Shown here: positions 9,731 through 17,967 of the stretch, in pieces
Position numbering within the stretch: position 1 is the stretch's first letter
Layout of the letters: every line of letters begins with the position of its first letter
Program-made: the position numbers and the translations under genes
Assembly (NCBI GenBank): GCA_947631695.1
Contig: CANRMH010000002.1
Location: 1 to 43,795, forward strand
Length of the DNA: 43,795 nt
Source: an uncultured Lachnospiraceae bacterium
GTDB taxonomy: Bacteria > Bacillota > Clostridia > Lachnospirales > Lachnospiraceae
Direction of reading: 5' to 3'
The notes under the pieces: generated by a model
The model's database searches: none
The model's input: the letters and a program-made list of their open reading frames with translations, nothing else
Told to the model about the DNA's origin: nothing

Positions 9731-10688
9731 AAAACACATACGCGTTCTGTGCTGCGCAATCGCGGCCGCAGTTTTGGCGGCAGGCTGCAGCGCGGAAAAG
9801 ATCGTATGTAATTATGAAACGGAACACTATGATCAAAATCATTACGAAGCGGCTCTATTTGCGGAAAATCTCTGCGTCGCAGCGCAGGATGTGGATCTTC
9901 CCGGTTTTTCGGGTGATCCGAGCCTTGTTGCCTCCGGGCTGTTCAACCTTTCGTCCGGCAGGGTAGAGTATGCCCGGAATATTCACGAACGTGTCTATCC
10001 CGCCAGCACGACGAAGATTTTAACGGCTCTCGTAGCGCTGAATCACTGCCGGCTGGATGAAACCGTCACCGTCAGCGCGTCCGCAGCCGCGTCCGCTTTC
10101 TCGTACGACGCGCAGGTCTGCGGTCTGATCGAGGGCGACCAGCTCTCCATGGAATCGCTGCTGAACGGCCTTTTGCTTCATTCCGGAAATGACGCCGCGG
10201 TTGCGATCGCCGAATATGTAGCGGGCAGCGTAGAAGCCTTTGCCGACATGATGAACGAACAGGCAAAACAGCTGATGGCAACAAACACCCATTTTGTGAC
10301 CCCGAACGGGCTGCACGATCCCGACCACTACACCACGGTCTACGATCTCTATCTGATTTTTAACGAATGCATCAAACACCGGGAATTTACCGACATTATA
10401 CAATCTTCGTCTTACACTGCGGATATCACGGGGTACGGCGGTTCCTTCCGTCAGGAAACCTGGTATCCTACCAGCTTTTACGCAAGAGGAGAGGCGGCTC
10501 TTCCCGAAGGTGCCTCTGTCATCGGAGGAAAGACGGGCTATACGGGGGAAGCCGGCAACTGTCTTATTCTGCTGGATGAAGATAAAAACGGGAACGAATA
10601 TATCTCGATCATCATGGGCGCAGAGACAAAACCTCTTCTGTATGAAGACATGACGGCTCTGATCGATCAGATCCCCAACATAAATTAA
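9714..10688 (+). CDS. D-alanyl-D-alanine carboxypeptidase, probable lipoprotein
   Basis: SxxK (ASTTK), SGN (HSGND), KTG (GKTGYT); N-terminal LAAGC lipobox; GTG start overlapping mgsA by 17 nt. Confidence 0.92.
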   Translation: MKCIGKKHIRVLCCAIAAAVLAAGCSAEKIVCNYETEHYDQNHYEAALFAENLCVAAQDVDLPGFSGDPSLVASGLFNLSSGRVEYARNIHERVYPASTTKILTALVALNHCRLDETVTVSASAAASAFSYDAQVCGLIEGDQLSMESLLNGLLLHSGNDAAVAIAEYVAGSVEAFADMMNEQAKQLMATNTHFVTPNGLHDPDHYTTVYDLYLIFNECIKHREFTDIIQSSSYTADITGYGGSFRQETWYPTSFYARGEAALPEGASVIGGKTGYTGEAGNCLILLDEDKNGNEYISIIMGAETKPLLYEDMTALIDQIPNIN

Positions 10689-10732
10689 AAGGGGCGCCGT
10701 CCGTCCATCCAGCGGAAGACTCCCCTCTCCAT

Positions 10733-10942
10733 TTATGAATGTGAACCAGGCGCGCTGATTCTTCCAAAAAGACTGATGAGATATAGACCGCACAATCCTA
10801 TAATGGCATAAATGACACGGGACAGCCATGTCAGATTTCCAAACAGAAAGGCGACCAGATCAAAGCGGAAAATACCGACCAGAAGCCAGTTGATCGCTCC
10901 GATGATCACAAGAGTTAACGCTGTATTGTCAAACCATTTCAT
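10733..10942 (-). CDS. DUF378 family small membrane protein
   Basis: MKWFDNTALTLVIIGAINWLLVGIFRFDLVAFLFG...SRVIYAIIGLCGLY; RBS AAAAAAGGAGG upstream of internal ATG. Confidence 0.85.
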   Translation of the reverse strand: MKWFDNTALTLVIIGAINWLLVGIFRFDLVAFLFGNLTWLSRVIYAIIGLCGLYLISLFGRISAPGSHS

Positions 10943-11059
10943 GAGAATTCCTCCTTTTTTATCGATGAGGATATTATGCGCCATGAAACGGAAAATATAC
11001 TCTGCAAGGAAAGTTTTTCATATGGAACACCAGCTTTTTACAACAGGAGGAGAACGATT

Positions 11060-12463
11060 TTGTCCGGCAATGAATTAACCAATATTCAGGTATACAAAAA
11101 AAAGTGGAACATCAACATCGGAACGATCATTTTTGGCATTATTTTCATATATCTGCTGTTCACCATCCTGGCTTACGTGACCGCCAGGCACATCACGGAA
11201 TATGAAGTGAGGCCGGGATCTATTCTGCGCGATACCGCTTACACAGGGATCATCATTCGCCAGGAAAAGGTCGTTGCGTCCGATGCGGCGGGATATATCA
11301 ACTATTTTGCCGCGGAGGGCAGCAAAGTAGGCGGCAAAAGCGATGTATACTGCATTTCCCGCAGAGAACTTCAGTTTGATGACGAAAGCGGCGCCGCTTC
11401 CGGCACGGACGACGGCGAAGAAACCGCAAAAGATATTTCCTCGTCCGAGCAGGCGTCCGTTTTATCTGCGGTGCAGACTTTCAGCGAAAATTTTCAGGAA
11501 GAAACATTTGATGACGTCTATACTTTAAAAAAATCAATTGAAAACGTAGTGTCCACAACCTCTGCGCAGGTGCGAAAGGATCAGCTGAGCGCGATGCTCA
11601 AAAGCGGCCAGAGCGGAATCGCCGCTTACCCCGCTTCTGAGGACGGAATTCTTCTCTATTCTACAGATGGATACGAGGACCTGAAGCCGGAGGATGTAAC
11701 GCAGGAAATCATGTCCCGCCATAACTACCAGCGCAAAGATCTCACCGCAAATGCAAAAGTTTCCGCAGGAGATCCGGTGTACAAGCTGGTAACGGGCGAA
11801 GAGTGGTCCGTGGTGATCGAACTTTCCGCCAATATGTCTCAGGAGCTGAAGGACAAGGACAACGTAAAAGTTCGTTTCCTGAAAGACAACCAGACCACAT
11901 GGGCGTCCCTGTCCATAAGCCAGAGGGACGGCGCTTACTGGGGAGTCCTGACCTTTGACCATTCCATGATCCGCTACGTTCAGGAGCGCTTTCTTGACAT
12001 CGAGCTGATCCTGGAAGACGAAACGGGGTTAAAGATCCCCAAGACGTCCGTTGTAAAAAAAGACTTCTATCTGCTCCCGGAGGATTATCTGATCCAAAAT
12101 ACCGAAACCGGAGAAAACGGGATCATGGTACAGGGCAGCGGCAGCGACATGATGTTTCGGACCGCGGACGTTTATTACCGCAACAATGACACGGGAATGA
12201 TCTATCTGGACCCCGCGTCTTTTGAAAAAGGGACGGCCGCAGTAAATCCGGAATCGTCGGAAACATATCCTCTCCAGGAGAAGGAATCATTGCCGGGCGT
12301 GTACAATATCAACAAAGGGTTCGCCGTATTCCGTCAGGTTAAAATTCTGTGTGAGAGCGACGAGTATTACATCGTGGAATCAGGAAACGAGTACGGTTTA
12401 TCGAATTATGATCATATAGCGCTTGTCGGAAAAAATGTAAGAGAAGACGACGTTGTGTTTTAA
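11060..12463 (+). CDS. HlyD-like membrane-anchored protein
   Basis: Single N-terminal TM, biotinyl-lipoyl-like segment (TGIIIRQEKVVASDAAGYINYFAAEGSKV..G); TTG start preceded by AGGAGG. Confidence 0.75.
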   Translation: MSGNELTNIQVYKKKWNINIGTIIFGIIFIYLLFTILAYVTARHITEYEVRPGSILRDTAYTGIIIRQEKVVASDAAGYINYFAAEGSKVGGKSDVYCISRRELQFDDESGAASGTDDGEETAKDISSSEQASVLSAVQTFSENFQEETFDDVYTLKKSIENVVSTTSAQVRKDQLSAMLKSGQSGIAAYPASEDGILLYSTDGYEDLKPEDVTQEIMSRHNYQRKDLTANAKVSAGDPVYKLVTGEEWSVVIELSANMSQELKDKDNVKVRFLKDNQTTWASLSISQRDGAYWGVLTFDHSMIRYVQERFLDIELILEDETGLKIPKTSVVKKDFYLLPEDYLIQNTETGENGIMVQGSGSDMMFRTADVYYRNNDTGMIYLDPASFEKGTAAVNPESSETYPLQEKESLPGVYNINKGFAVFRQVKILCESDEYYIVESGNEYGLSNYDHIALVGKNVREDDVVF

Positions 12464-12479
12464 AAGGAGCGATGAGATT

Positions 12480-13163
12480 ATGCTGAAAGAAAATCTGGAA
12501 CAGGTAGAGCAAAGGATCCTCGCGGCGTGCGAGCGCTGCGGACGCAGGAGGGAGGACGTGACCCTGATAGCGGTCAGTAAGACGAAACCCGTGGAGCTTC
12601 TGATGGAAGCCTACGATCTGGGCGTGAGGATCTTCGGGGAAAACAAAGTACAGGAAATTATGGATAAATATGACCGCCTTCCCCGGGACGTGCAGTGGCA
12701 CATGATCGGACATCTGCAGAGAAATAAAGTCAAATATGTAGTGGGAAAAGCGGACTGGATCCACTCCGTGGATTCTCCGCGCCTGGCGGAGGCGATAGAC
12801 CGGGAAGCCGCCAAAAAAAATCTCACCGTCAACATTTTACTCGAAGTTAACGTTGCGGGGGAGGAGAGTAAATTCGGTTTTCGTCCGGAAGAAGTCCTTC
12901 CATTTATTGAGCATGTTCCCTCCTTCTCCCATCTGTCTGTCCGCGGGCTGATGACAATCGCCCCTTTTGTGGAAAATCCAGAGGAAAACAGGGTTCATTT
13001 TGAGCGTTTACGTAAATTATCTGTTGACATTGCGGCAAAAAAAGTTGATAATGTTCATATGGGCGTATTGTCTATGGGAATGACAAATGATTATGAAGTT
13101 GCGATCGAGGAGGGCGCTACCATGGTTCGAGTGGGAACCGGACTTTTCGGCGCAAGAAATTGA
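12480..13163 (+). CDS. YggS family PLP-binding protein (PLP homeostasis)
   Basis: LIAVSKTKPVE, FGENKVQE, WHMIGHLQRNK, GLMTIAPF, LSMGMTNDYEVAIEEGATMVRVGTGLFG. Confidence 0.95.
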   Translation: MLKENLEQVEQRILAACERCGRRREDVTLIAVSKTKPVELLMEAYDLGVRIFGENKVQEIMDKYDRLPRDVQWHMIGHLQRNKVKYVVGKADWIHSVDSPRLAEAIDREAAKKNLTVNILLEVNVAGEESKFGFRPEEVLPFIEHVPSFSHLSVRGLMTIAPFVENPEENRVHFERLRKLSVDIAAKKVDNVHMGVLSMGMTNDYEVAIEEGATMVRVGTGLFGARN

Positions 13164-13193
13164 CAACGTAAGATTAGGGATAGGAGAATAAAA

Positions 13194-13763
13194 ATGGGAG
13201 TATTGGATAAGTTCCTTGATATTATGAGACTGAGCGACGACGATGATTATGATAACGAAGATTTCTTTGACGACGACTATGACGATGATTACGAGGAGAA
13301 GCCGTCAAAGAGAAGTTTCTTCGGGAAGCGCTCCAAAAAGAGCGACGACGATTATGACGATGAGAGCGAAGAGACCTACAGCTCAAAGCCGAAAGCGAAA
13401 TCCGCGCCTTCGAATGCCATGGGAAGCAAAGTTACCCCTATGCGTCAGCCGGCGTCGCGCAGGAGCAGCGCGAATATGGAGGTATGCGTCATCAAACCGG
13501 TATCCATCGACGATTCCCGGGAGATCACCGAAACTCTTCTGAGCGGGCGTACCGTGATCCTGAACCTGGAGGGACTGGATCTGGAAATCGCACAGCGGAT
13601 CATTGATTTTACATCCGGAGCGGCATTTGCCATCAGCGGAAATCTTCAGAAAATTTCCAATTACATATTCCTGGTGACCCCGACCAATGTGGAGATTTCC
13701 GGCGATCTGCAGGACCTGCTGAATACGTCGTTTGACGCTTCGTCCATGAAGAACAGATATTGA
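13194..13763 (+). CDS. sepF: cell division protein SepF
   Basis: N-terminal MGVLDKFLDIMRLSDDDD, C-terminal VCVIKPVSIDDSREITETLLSGRTVILNLEGLD...AQRIIDFTSGAAFAI. Confidence 0.95.
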   Translation: MGVLDKFLDIMRLSDDDDYDNEDFFDDDYDDDYEEKPSKRSFFGKRSKKSDDDYDDESEETYSSKPKAKSAPSNAMGSKVTPMRQPASRRSSANMEVCVIKPVSIDDSREITETLLSGRTVILNLEGLDLEIAQRIIDFTSGAAFAISGNLQKISNYIFLVTPTNVEISGDLQDLLNTSFDASSMKNRY

Positions 13764-14527
13764 TGAATGAAATGAACAAAGATGAACTCATGCTGCAAAA
13801 ACGCCTGACAGAATTGTCGGGCGTAGCTTATCAGAGGGACATTGTTACGTTTTCAGATTTTCTTAATCTGAATGAACAGCATATATTGCATTCTACGCCG
13901 AAAAATCTTCTGTCATCCGGATATGAGACTTTCGGCGGGTATGAATCCGCGGAGCGTCAGATGGCTGCATTCCTACCTGATGCTCTTTGTTATGAGTATC
14001 ATTACCCGATCAGAATCCTTCGGATCCGGCCCTCGGCTCCCAAATTTGCGGAAGCTTTGACTCACAGGGACTATCTCGGCGCCGTTCTGAATCTCGGCAT
14101 TGACCGGTGCAAAATCGGTGATTTTATTGTAGAGGAAAACGCCTGCACCGTATTTGTAAGCGAGTCTGTCGCAGACTATATCGCAGGATCGCTCGTCAGG
14201 GTCCGGCACACGAATGTGACGGTGGAGCCGGTCTCCGGAGAAAAACCTGAGATCACTCTGAATTTTCGGGAAATCACAGGCACTGTCGCCTCCGTCCGTC
14301 TGGACGCGGTCCTGGCTCTGGCATTTTCTCTGTCGCGGAGCAAACTGACGGGCCTGATTGAAGGCGGAAGGGTATTCGTCAACGGAAAACTGGTGACGTC
14401 AAACGGATATCGCCTGAAGGAAGGCGATATCATATCTTTGCGGGGAATGGGAAGAATCGCATACAACGGCGTCCTTTCCTCCACCAGAAAGGGACGTTTT
14501 CAGATCAGCGTCTCCAAATACATCTAA
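13760..14527 (+). CDS. ylmH: YlmH-like RNA-binding (S4 domain) protein
   Basis: C-terminal S4: VRLDAVLALAFSLSRSKLTGLIEGGRVFVNGKLV; follows sepF. Confidence 0.9.
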   Translation: MMNEMNKDELMLQKRLTELSGVAYQRDIVTFSDFLNLNEQHILHSTPKNLLSSGYETFGGYESAERQMAAFLPDALCYEYHYPIRILRIRPSAPKFAEALTHRDYLGAVLNLGIDRCKIGDFIVEENACTVFVSESVADYIAGSLVRVRHTNVTVEPVSGEKPEITLNFREITGTVASVRLDAVLALAFSLSRSKLTGLIEGGRVFVNGKLVTSNGYRLKEGDIISLRGMGRIAYNGVLSSTRKGRFQISVSKYI

Positions 14528-14565
14528 ACGTCAATTTTCAGAAAAACAGAAAGGAAGATGCCTGC

Positions 14566-15102
14566 ATGCGGAAGAAATCCGAACAGTTTGTTGTATATAT
14601 AAAAGCTGCGGCCTTTATCGCCGTGGGGATCCTGCTGGACCAGTGGGTCAAGCATCTGTCGGTTCTGCACCTGAAAGCACAGGAGAATCTGGATCTGCTG
14701 CCCGGCGTTTTTCAGCTGACCTATCTCGAAAACCGGGGCGCAGCCTTCGGTTTATTTCAAAACCAGAGGCCTTTTTTTCTGATATGCACGGCTTTGGTCC
14801 TGTGCGTTTTTGCCCTTGTTTACGGCAAAATACCGCCGGCAAAAAGATTCCTGCCTTTCAAAATATCAATGCTTCTGATCGCAGCGGGAGCCGCCGGAAA
14901 CCTGATCGACCGAATACGGTTCGGCTGCGTGATCGATATGTTTTATTTTCAACTGATTGATTTTCCCGTATTCAACGTCGCGGACATATTTGTAACTGTG
15001 GGAACGATCCTGCTGATGTCTATGATTCTTTTTTATTATAAGGAGGAAGATTTTGACCAGATTTTTCACCGTAGAGGAAAACGGAAACGGATCCAGGATT
15101 GA
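14566..15102 (+). CDS. lspA: signal peptidase II
   Basis: ENRGAAFGLF, AGAAGNLIDRI..GCVIDMF, PVFNVADIFVTVG. Confidence 0.95.
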   Translation: MRKKSEQFVVYIKAAAFIAVGILLDQWVKHLSVLHLKAQENLDLLPGVFQLTYLENRGAAFGLFQNQRPFFLICTALVLCVFALVYGKIPPAKRFLPFKISMLLIAAGAAGNLIDRIRFGCVIDMFYFQLIDFPVFNVADIFVTVGTILLMSMILFYYKEEDFDQIFHRRGKRKRIQD

Positions 15103-15970
15103 CTCTTATCTGGCCGGGGAACTGTCCGATATATCCCGTTCCGGGATTCAGAAGCTGATCAAAGAAGAATGGATCCATGTCAATGAAAAGCCTGTAAAAG
15201 CCAATTACAGGCTTTGTTTCGGCGATAGGATAAAAGTTATCGTCCCCGAGCCCAAAATGCCTGAAATCGAGCCTGAATGCATTTATTTGGACATTCTGTA
15301 TGAGGACGAGGACATTGTCGTCGTCAACAAGCCAAAGGGAATGGTGGTCCACCCGGCTCCCGGACATTACTCCGGAACGCTGGTGAACGCTCTGATGTAT
15401 CATTTCGGAACGGAACTTTCCGGGATCAACGGCGTCATGCGGCCGGGAATCGTGCATCGCATCGATATGGACACGACCGGATCCCTTCTTGTATGCAAAA
15501 CCGACCGGGCGCACCAGTCCCTCGCCGAACAGCTGAAATGCCACTCGATCAAAAGAATCTACGAGGCGGTTGTACACGGAAATTTAAAAGAGGACGCCGG
15601 TACGGTCCGGGCGCCGATCGGAAGGCATCCGACCGACCGAAAAAAAATGAGTACGCATTCCAGACAGGGAAGGCCCGCTGTCACTCATTACCGCGTGCTT
15701 CAGCGTTTCGGAAGTTATACCTACATTCAATGCGAACTCGAGACGGGACGCACTCACCAGATCCGAGTACACATGGCAAGCATCGGGCATCCTGTGCTTG
15801 GCGATCCGGTATACGGGCCATCGAAGGTTCCGTTCAAAGGTCTTCAGGGGCAGACGCTCCATGCCGGAATAATCGGTTTCATTCACCCGAGAACCGGCGA
15901 ATATATGGAAGTGGCTGCGCCCCTCCCCGAATATTTTCAGAAATTATTGGCTCGTTTGGCAGATAAATAG
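15053..15970 (+). CDS. rluD: RluA/RluD family 23S rRNA pseudouridine synthase
   Basis: S4 domain then HRIDMDTTGSLLVCKTDRAH; QCELETGRTHQIRVHMASIGHPVLGDPVYG; TTG start with AAGGAGG; 50 nt overlap with lspA. Confidence 0.93.
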   Translation: MTRFFTVEENGNGSRIDSYLAGELSDISRSGIQKLIKEEWIHVNEKPVKANYRLCFGDRIKVIVPEPKMPEIEPECIYLDILYEDEDIVVVNKPKGMVVHPAPGHYSGTLVNALMYHFGTELSGINGVMRPGIVHRIDMDTTGSLLVCKTDRAHQSLAEQLKCHSIKRIYEAVVHGNLKEDAGTVRAPIGRHPTDRKKMSTHSRQGRPAVTHYRVLQRFGSYTYIQCELETGRTHQIRVHMASIGHPVLGDPVYGPSKVPFKGLQGQTLHAGIIGFIHPRTGEYMEVAAPLPEYFQKLLARLADK

Positions 15971-16052
15971 GCTATACTTTTTGAGGCGGATATTATATAA
16001 TAAAATCGTATCGGAACCTCATAATTACCGAATTCCAAAGGAGCAACAGGGT

Positions 16053-16697
16053 ATGGAAAAGACACAGACTATCATTACGATCGGGAGACAATTTGGAAGT
16101 GCCGGACGGGAAATCGGAGCCAGACTGGCGAAAGATCTGGGAATCCGATTATACGATAAGGAAATGCTTGACCGTGCGGCGAAGGAGAGCGGCATCTGCC
16201 AGGAACTGTTCGAGACGCACGATGAGAAGCCGACCAGCAGTTTCCTTTATTCTCTCGTGATGGATACATATTCCCTCGGATATGCATCCGGCGCTTACGC
16301 GGATATGCCGATCAACCACAAGGTATTTCTCGCCCAGTTTGACGCGATCAAAAAAATTGCGGACGAAGGTCCGTGCGTGCTGGTGGGAAGATGCGCGGAC
16401 TACGCGCTGGAGGACTATGAGAACGTGCTGAGCGTATTTATTCATGCGAAGATGGACGCGAGAATCCGCAGGATCGCCCGCATTTACGATCTGACGGACG
16501 CAAAGGCCCGTGAAATGATCCACAAGACGGACAAAAAGCGCTCCAGCTACTATAATTATTATACCAGCAAGCGATGGAGCGACTCCACCTGCTATGACGT
16601 CTGCCTGGACAGTTCCATTCTGGGGATAGACGGAACCGCCGAGGCGATCAAAAGGATCATTGAACTGAAGGAATCCGGTCAGGACAAAAAACTGTAA
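16053..16697 (+). CDS. cytidylate kinase-like family protein
   Basis: ITIGRQFGSAGREIGARLAKDLGIRLYDKEMLDRAA; RBS AAAGGAG upstream of ATG 16053. Confidence 0.88.
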   Translation: MEKTQTIITIGRQFGSAGREIGARLAKDLGIRLYDKEMLDRAAKESGICQELFETHDEKPTSSFLYSLVMDTYSLGYASGAYADMPINHKVFLAQFDAIKKIADEGPCVLVGRCADYALEDYENVLSVFIHAKMDARIRRIARIYDLTDAKAREMIHKTDKKRSSYYNYYTSKRWSDSTCYDVCLDSSILGIDGTAEAIKRIIELKESGQDKKL

Positions 16698-16709
16698 GAA
16701 AAACAGACT

Positions 16710-16743
16710 GCGGGAACCCACATTCAGGGTTCCCGCAATTTTA
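16710..16743. terminator. bidirectional Rho-independent terminator between convergent genes
   Basis: GCGGGAACCC-ACATTCA-GGGTTCCCGC perfect 10-bp stem, followed by AATTTTA on + and AGTCTGTTTTT on -. Confidence 0.8.
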
Positions 16744-17785
16744 CCGCCGTCGCCGCCATTCGCCTGCGGTTATCGTCGATATCGGCATAATGTTTTCTGG
16801 TCGTATTGACGTCTTTGTGTCCCAGCACGTCGGCCACAAGGTAAATATCGCCCGTTTCCCTGTACAGCGAAGTGCCGTAGGTGCTTCGCAGTTTATGGGG
16901 CGTAATTTTCTTGTTCGGAGTGACCTGCCGCGCGTATTTCTTTACCATATTTTCGATCGCCTGCACGCCCATCCGCCGCTTTCTGGTTGAGAGAAAGAGC
17001 GCGTTCTCATGGCCTGAGAGGGGAGAAATCGCTTTGCGGGTGCCTTCCATATAATTCAGCAGGGCGCTTCGAACCTCCTCGCCGAAATATACAACCATTT
17101 CATTTCCGCCTTTTCTGGTAACCTTTATTCCGTTATTTTTAAAATCCACATCCTGGATATCCAGCCCTACGCATTCCGACACGCGGATTCCGGTCCCGAG
17201 AAGCAGTGTCAGGATCGCGAGATCCCTGTCTTTTGTTTTTTCGTAATAGACCCGCGCCTGTCCGGTCAGCCGCTCCCCGCACGAGTCGACATAATCGAGA
17301 AGCGTGGCGACTTCATCCGCCTCCAGACGAATAATGGCTTTTTCATGGATCTTTGGCATATCTACAAGCAGCGTGGGATTCTGGGAGATGGCCTGCCGTT
17401 TATAAAAATAGCCGTAAAAGCTTCGCAGAGCGGACATCTTGCGCGCAAGTCCTTTTTCCCCGTTTGTCACCAGCTCAGAATCCTCGCGCTGGTAAACCTT
17501 CAGGTATTCCATATATTCCTCAATATCGACCGGCTTGAGGCGTTCCAGATCCTGCAGCGTAAACTGATCCGAACGGTAATGCGCGTACAGAGGATTATTC
17601 TCCGTGAGAAAACGGAAAAAGACGCGGATATCATACGCGTAATTCATCCGTGTACGGATCGAGGAAACAGGTTCCATTGCACGGAAAAAATCTTTTGCAA
17701 ACGGTGGAAGCGTTTTTAAAATCTCCCTGAGCCTCAGTGTATAATCGATATTGGTCTGCTCGTGGTATGTCCGTTGTGTCGCCAT
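16724..17785 (-). CDS. tyrosine recombinase, XerS-like (single-Xer type)
   Basis: 353 aa; GTGIRVSE (R), VTRKGG (K), HKLR (HxxR), LGHKDVNTTRKHY (H..Y); N-terminal SAM-like core-binding domain. Confidence 0.85.
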   Translation of the reverse strand: MATQRTYHEQTNIDYTLRLREILKTLPPFAKDFFRAMEPVSSIRTRMNYAYDIRVFFRFLTENNPLYAHYRSDQFTLQDLERLKPVDIEEYMEYLKVYQREDSELVTNGEKGLARKMSALRSFYGYFYKRQAISQNPTLLVDMPKIHEKAIIRLEADEVATLLDYVDSCGERLTGQARVYYEKTKDRDLAILTLLLGTGIRVSECVGLDIQDVDFKNNGIKVTRKGGNEMVVYFGEEVRSALLNYMEGTRKAISPLSGHENALFLSTRKRRMGVQAIENMVKKYARQVTPNKKITPHKLRSTYGTSLYRETGDIYLVADVLGHKDVNTTRKHYADIDDNRRRMAATAVKLREP

Positions 17786-17809
17786 AGAAAAAACCTCCTT
17801 ATTTCTTTT

Positions 17810-17838
17810 ATTCTATCATTTTTCCTCTTATTTGTCTA
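17810..17838 (-). promoter_or_regulatory. sigma-A type promoter for xer recombinase gene
   Basis: Minus strand TAGACA-N17-TAGAAT upstream of AAGGAGG and ATG. Confidence 0.6.
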
Positions 17839-17888
17839 TATCTTTTGGAAAAATCGGTATTTTACGTATAGATTGATTTTGAAAACAT

Positions 17889-17917
17889 TTGCTTTTCGTA
17901 CTCTCCTATGCTACAAT
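17889..17917 (+). promoter_or_regulatory. sigma-A type promoter for lexA with overlapping dyad
   Basis: TTGCTT-N17-TACAAT; dyad GAAAA-N7-TTTTC at 17881-17897 overlaps the -35. Confidence 0.55.
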
Positions 17918-17967
17918 TTAAATAATATTGAGGGAATCTAAGGGAAAAGGAAGGAGAGGTTTTTCAT

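Noticed and set aside
16724-17785. Tyrosine recombinase as sign of a mobile element or prophage
   Set aside because: No att-like duplications, phage or transfer genes nearby; flanked by core genes on both sides and XerS-like.
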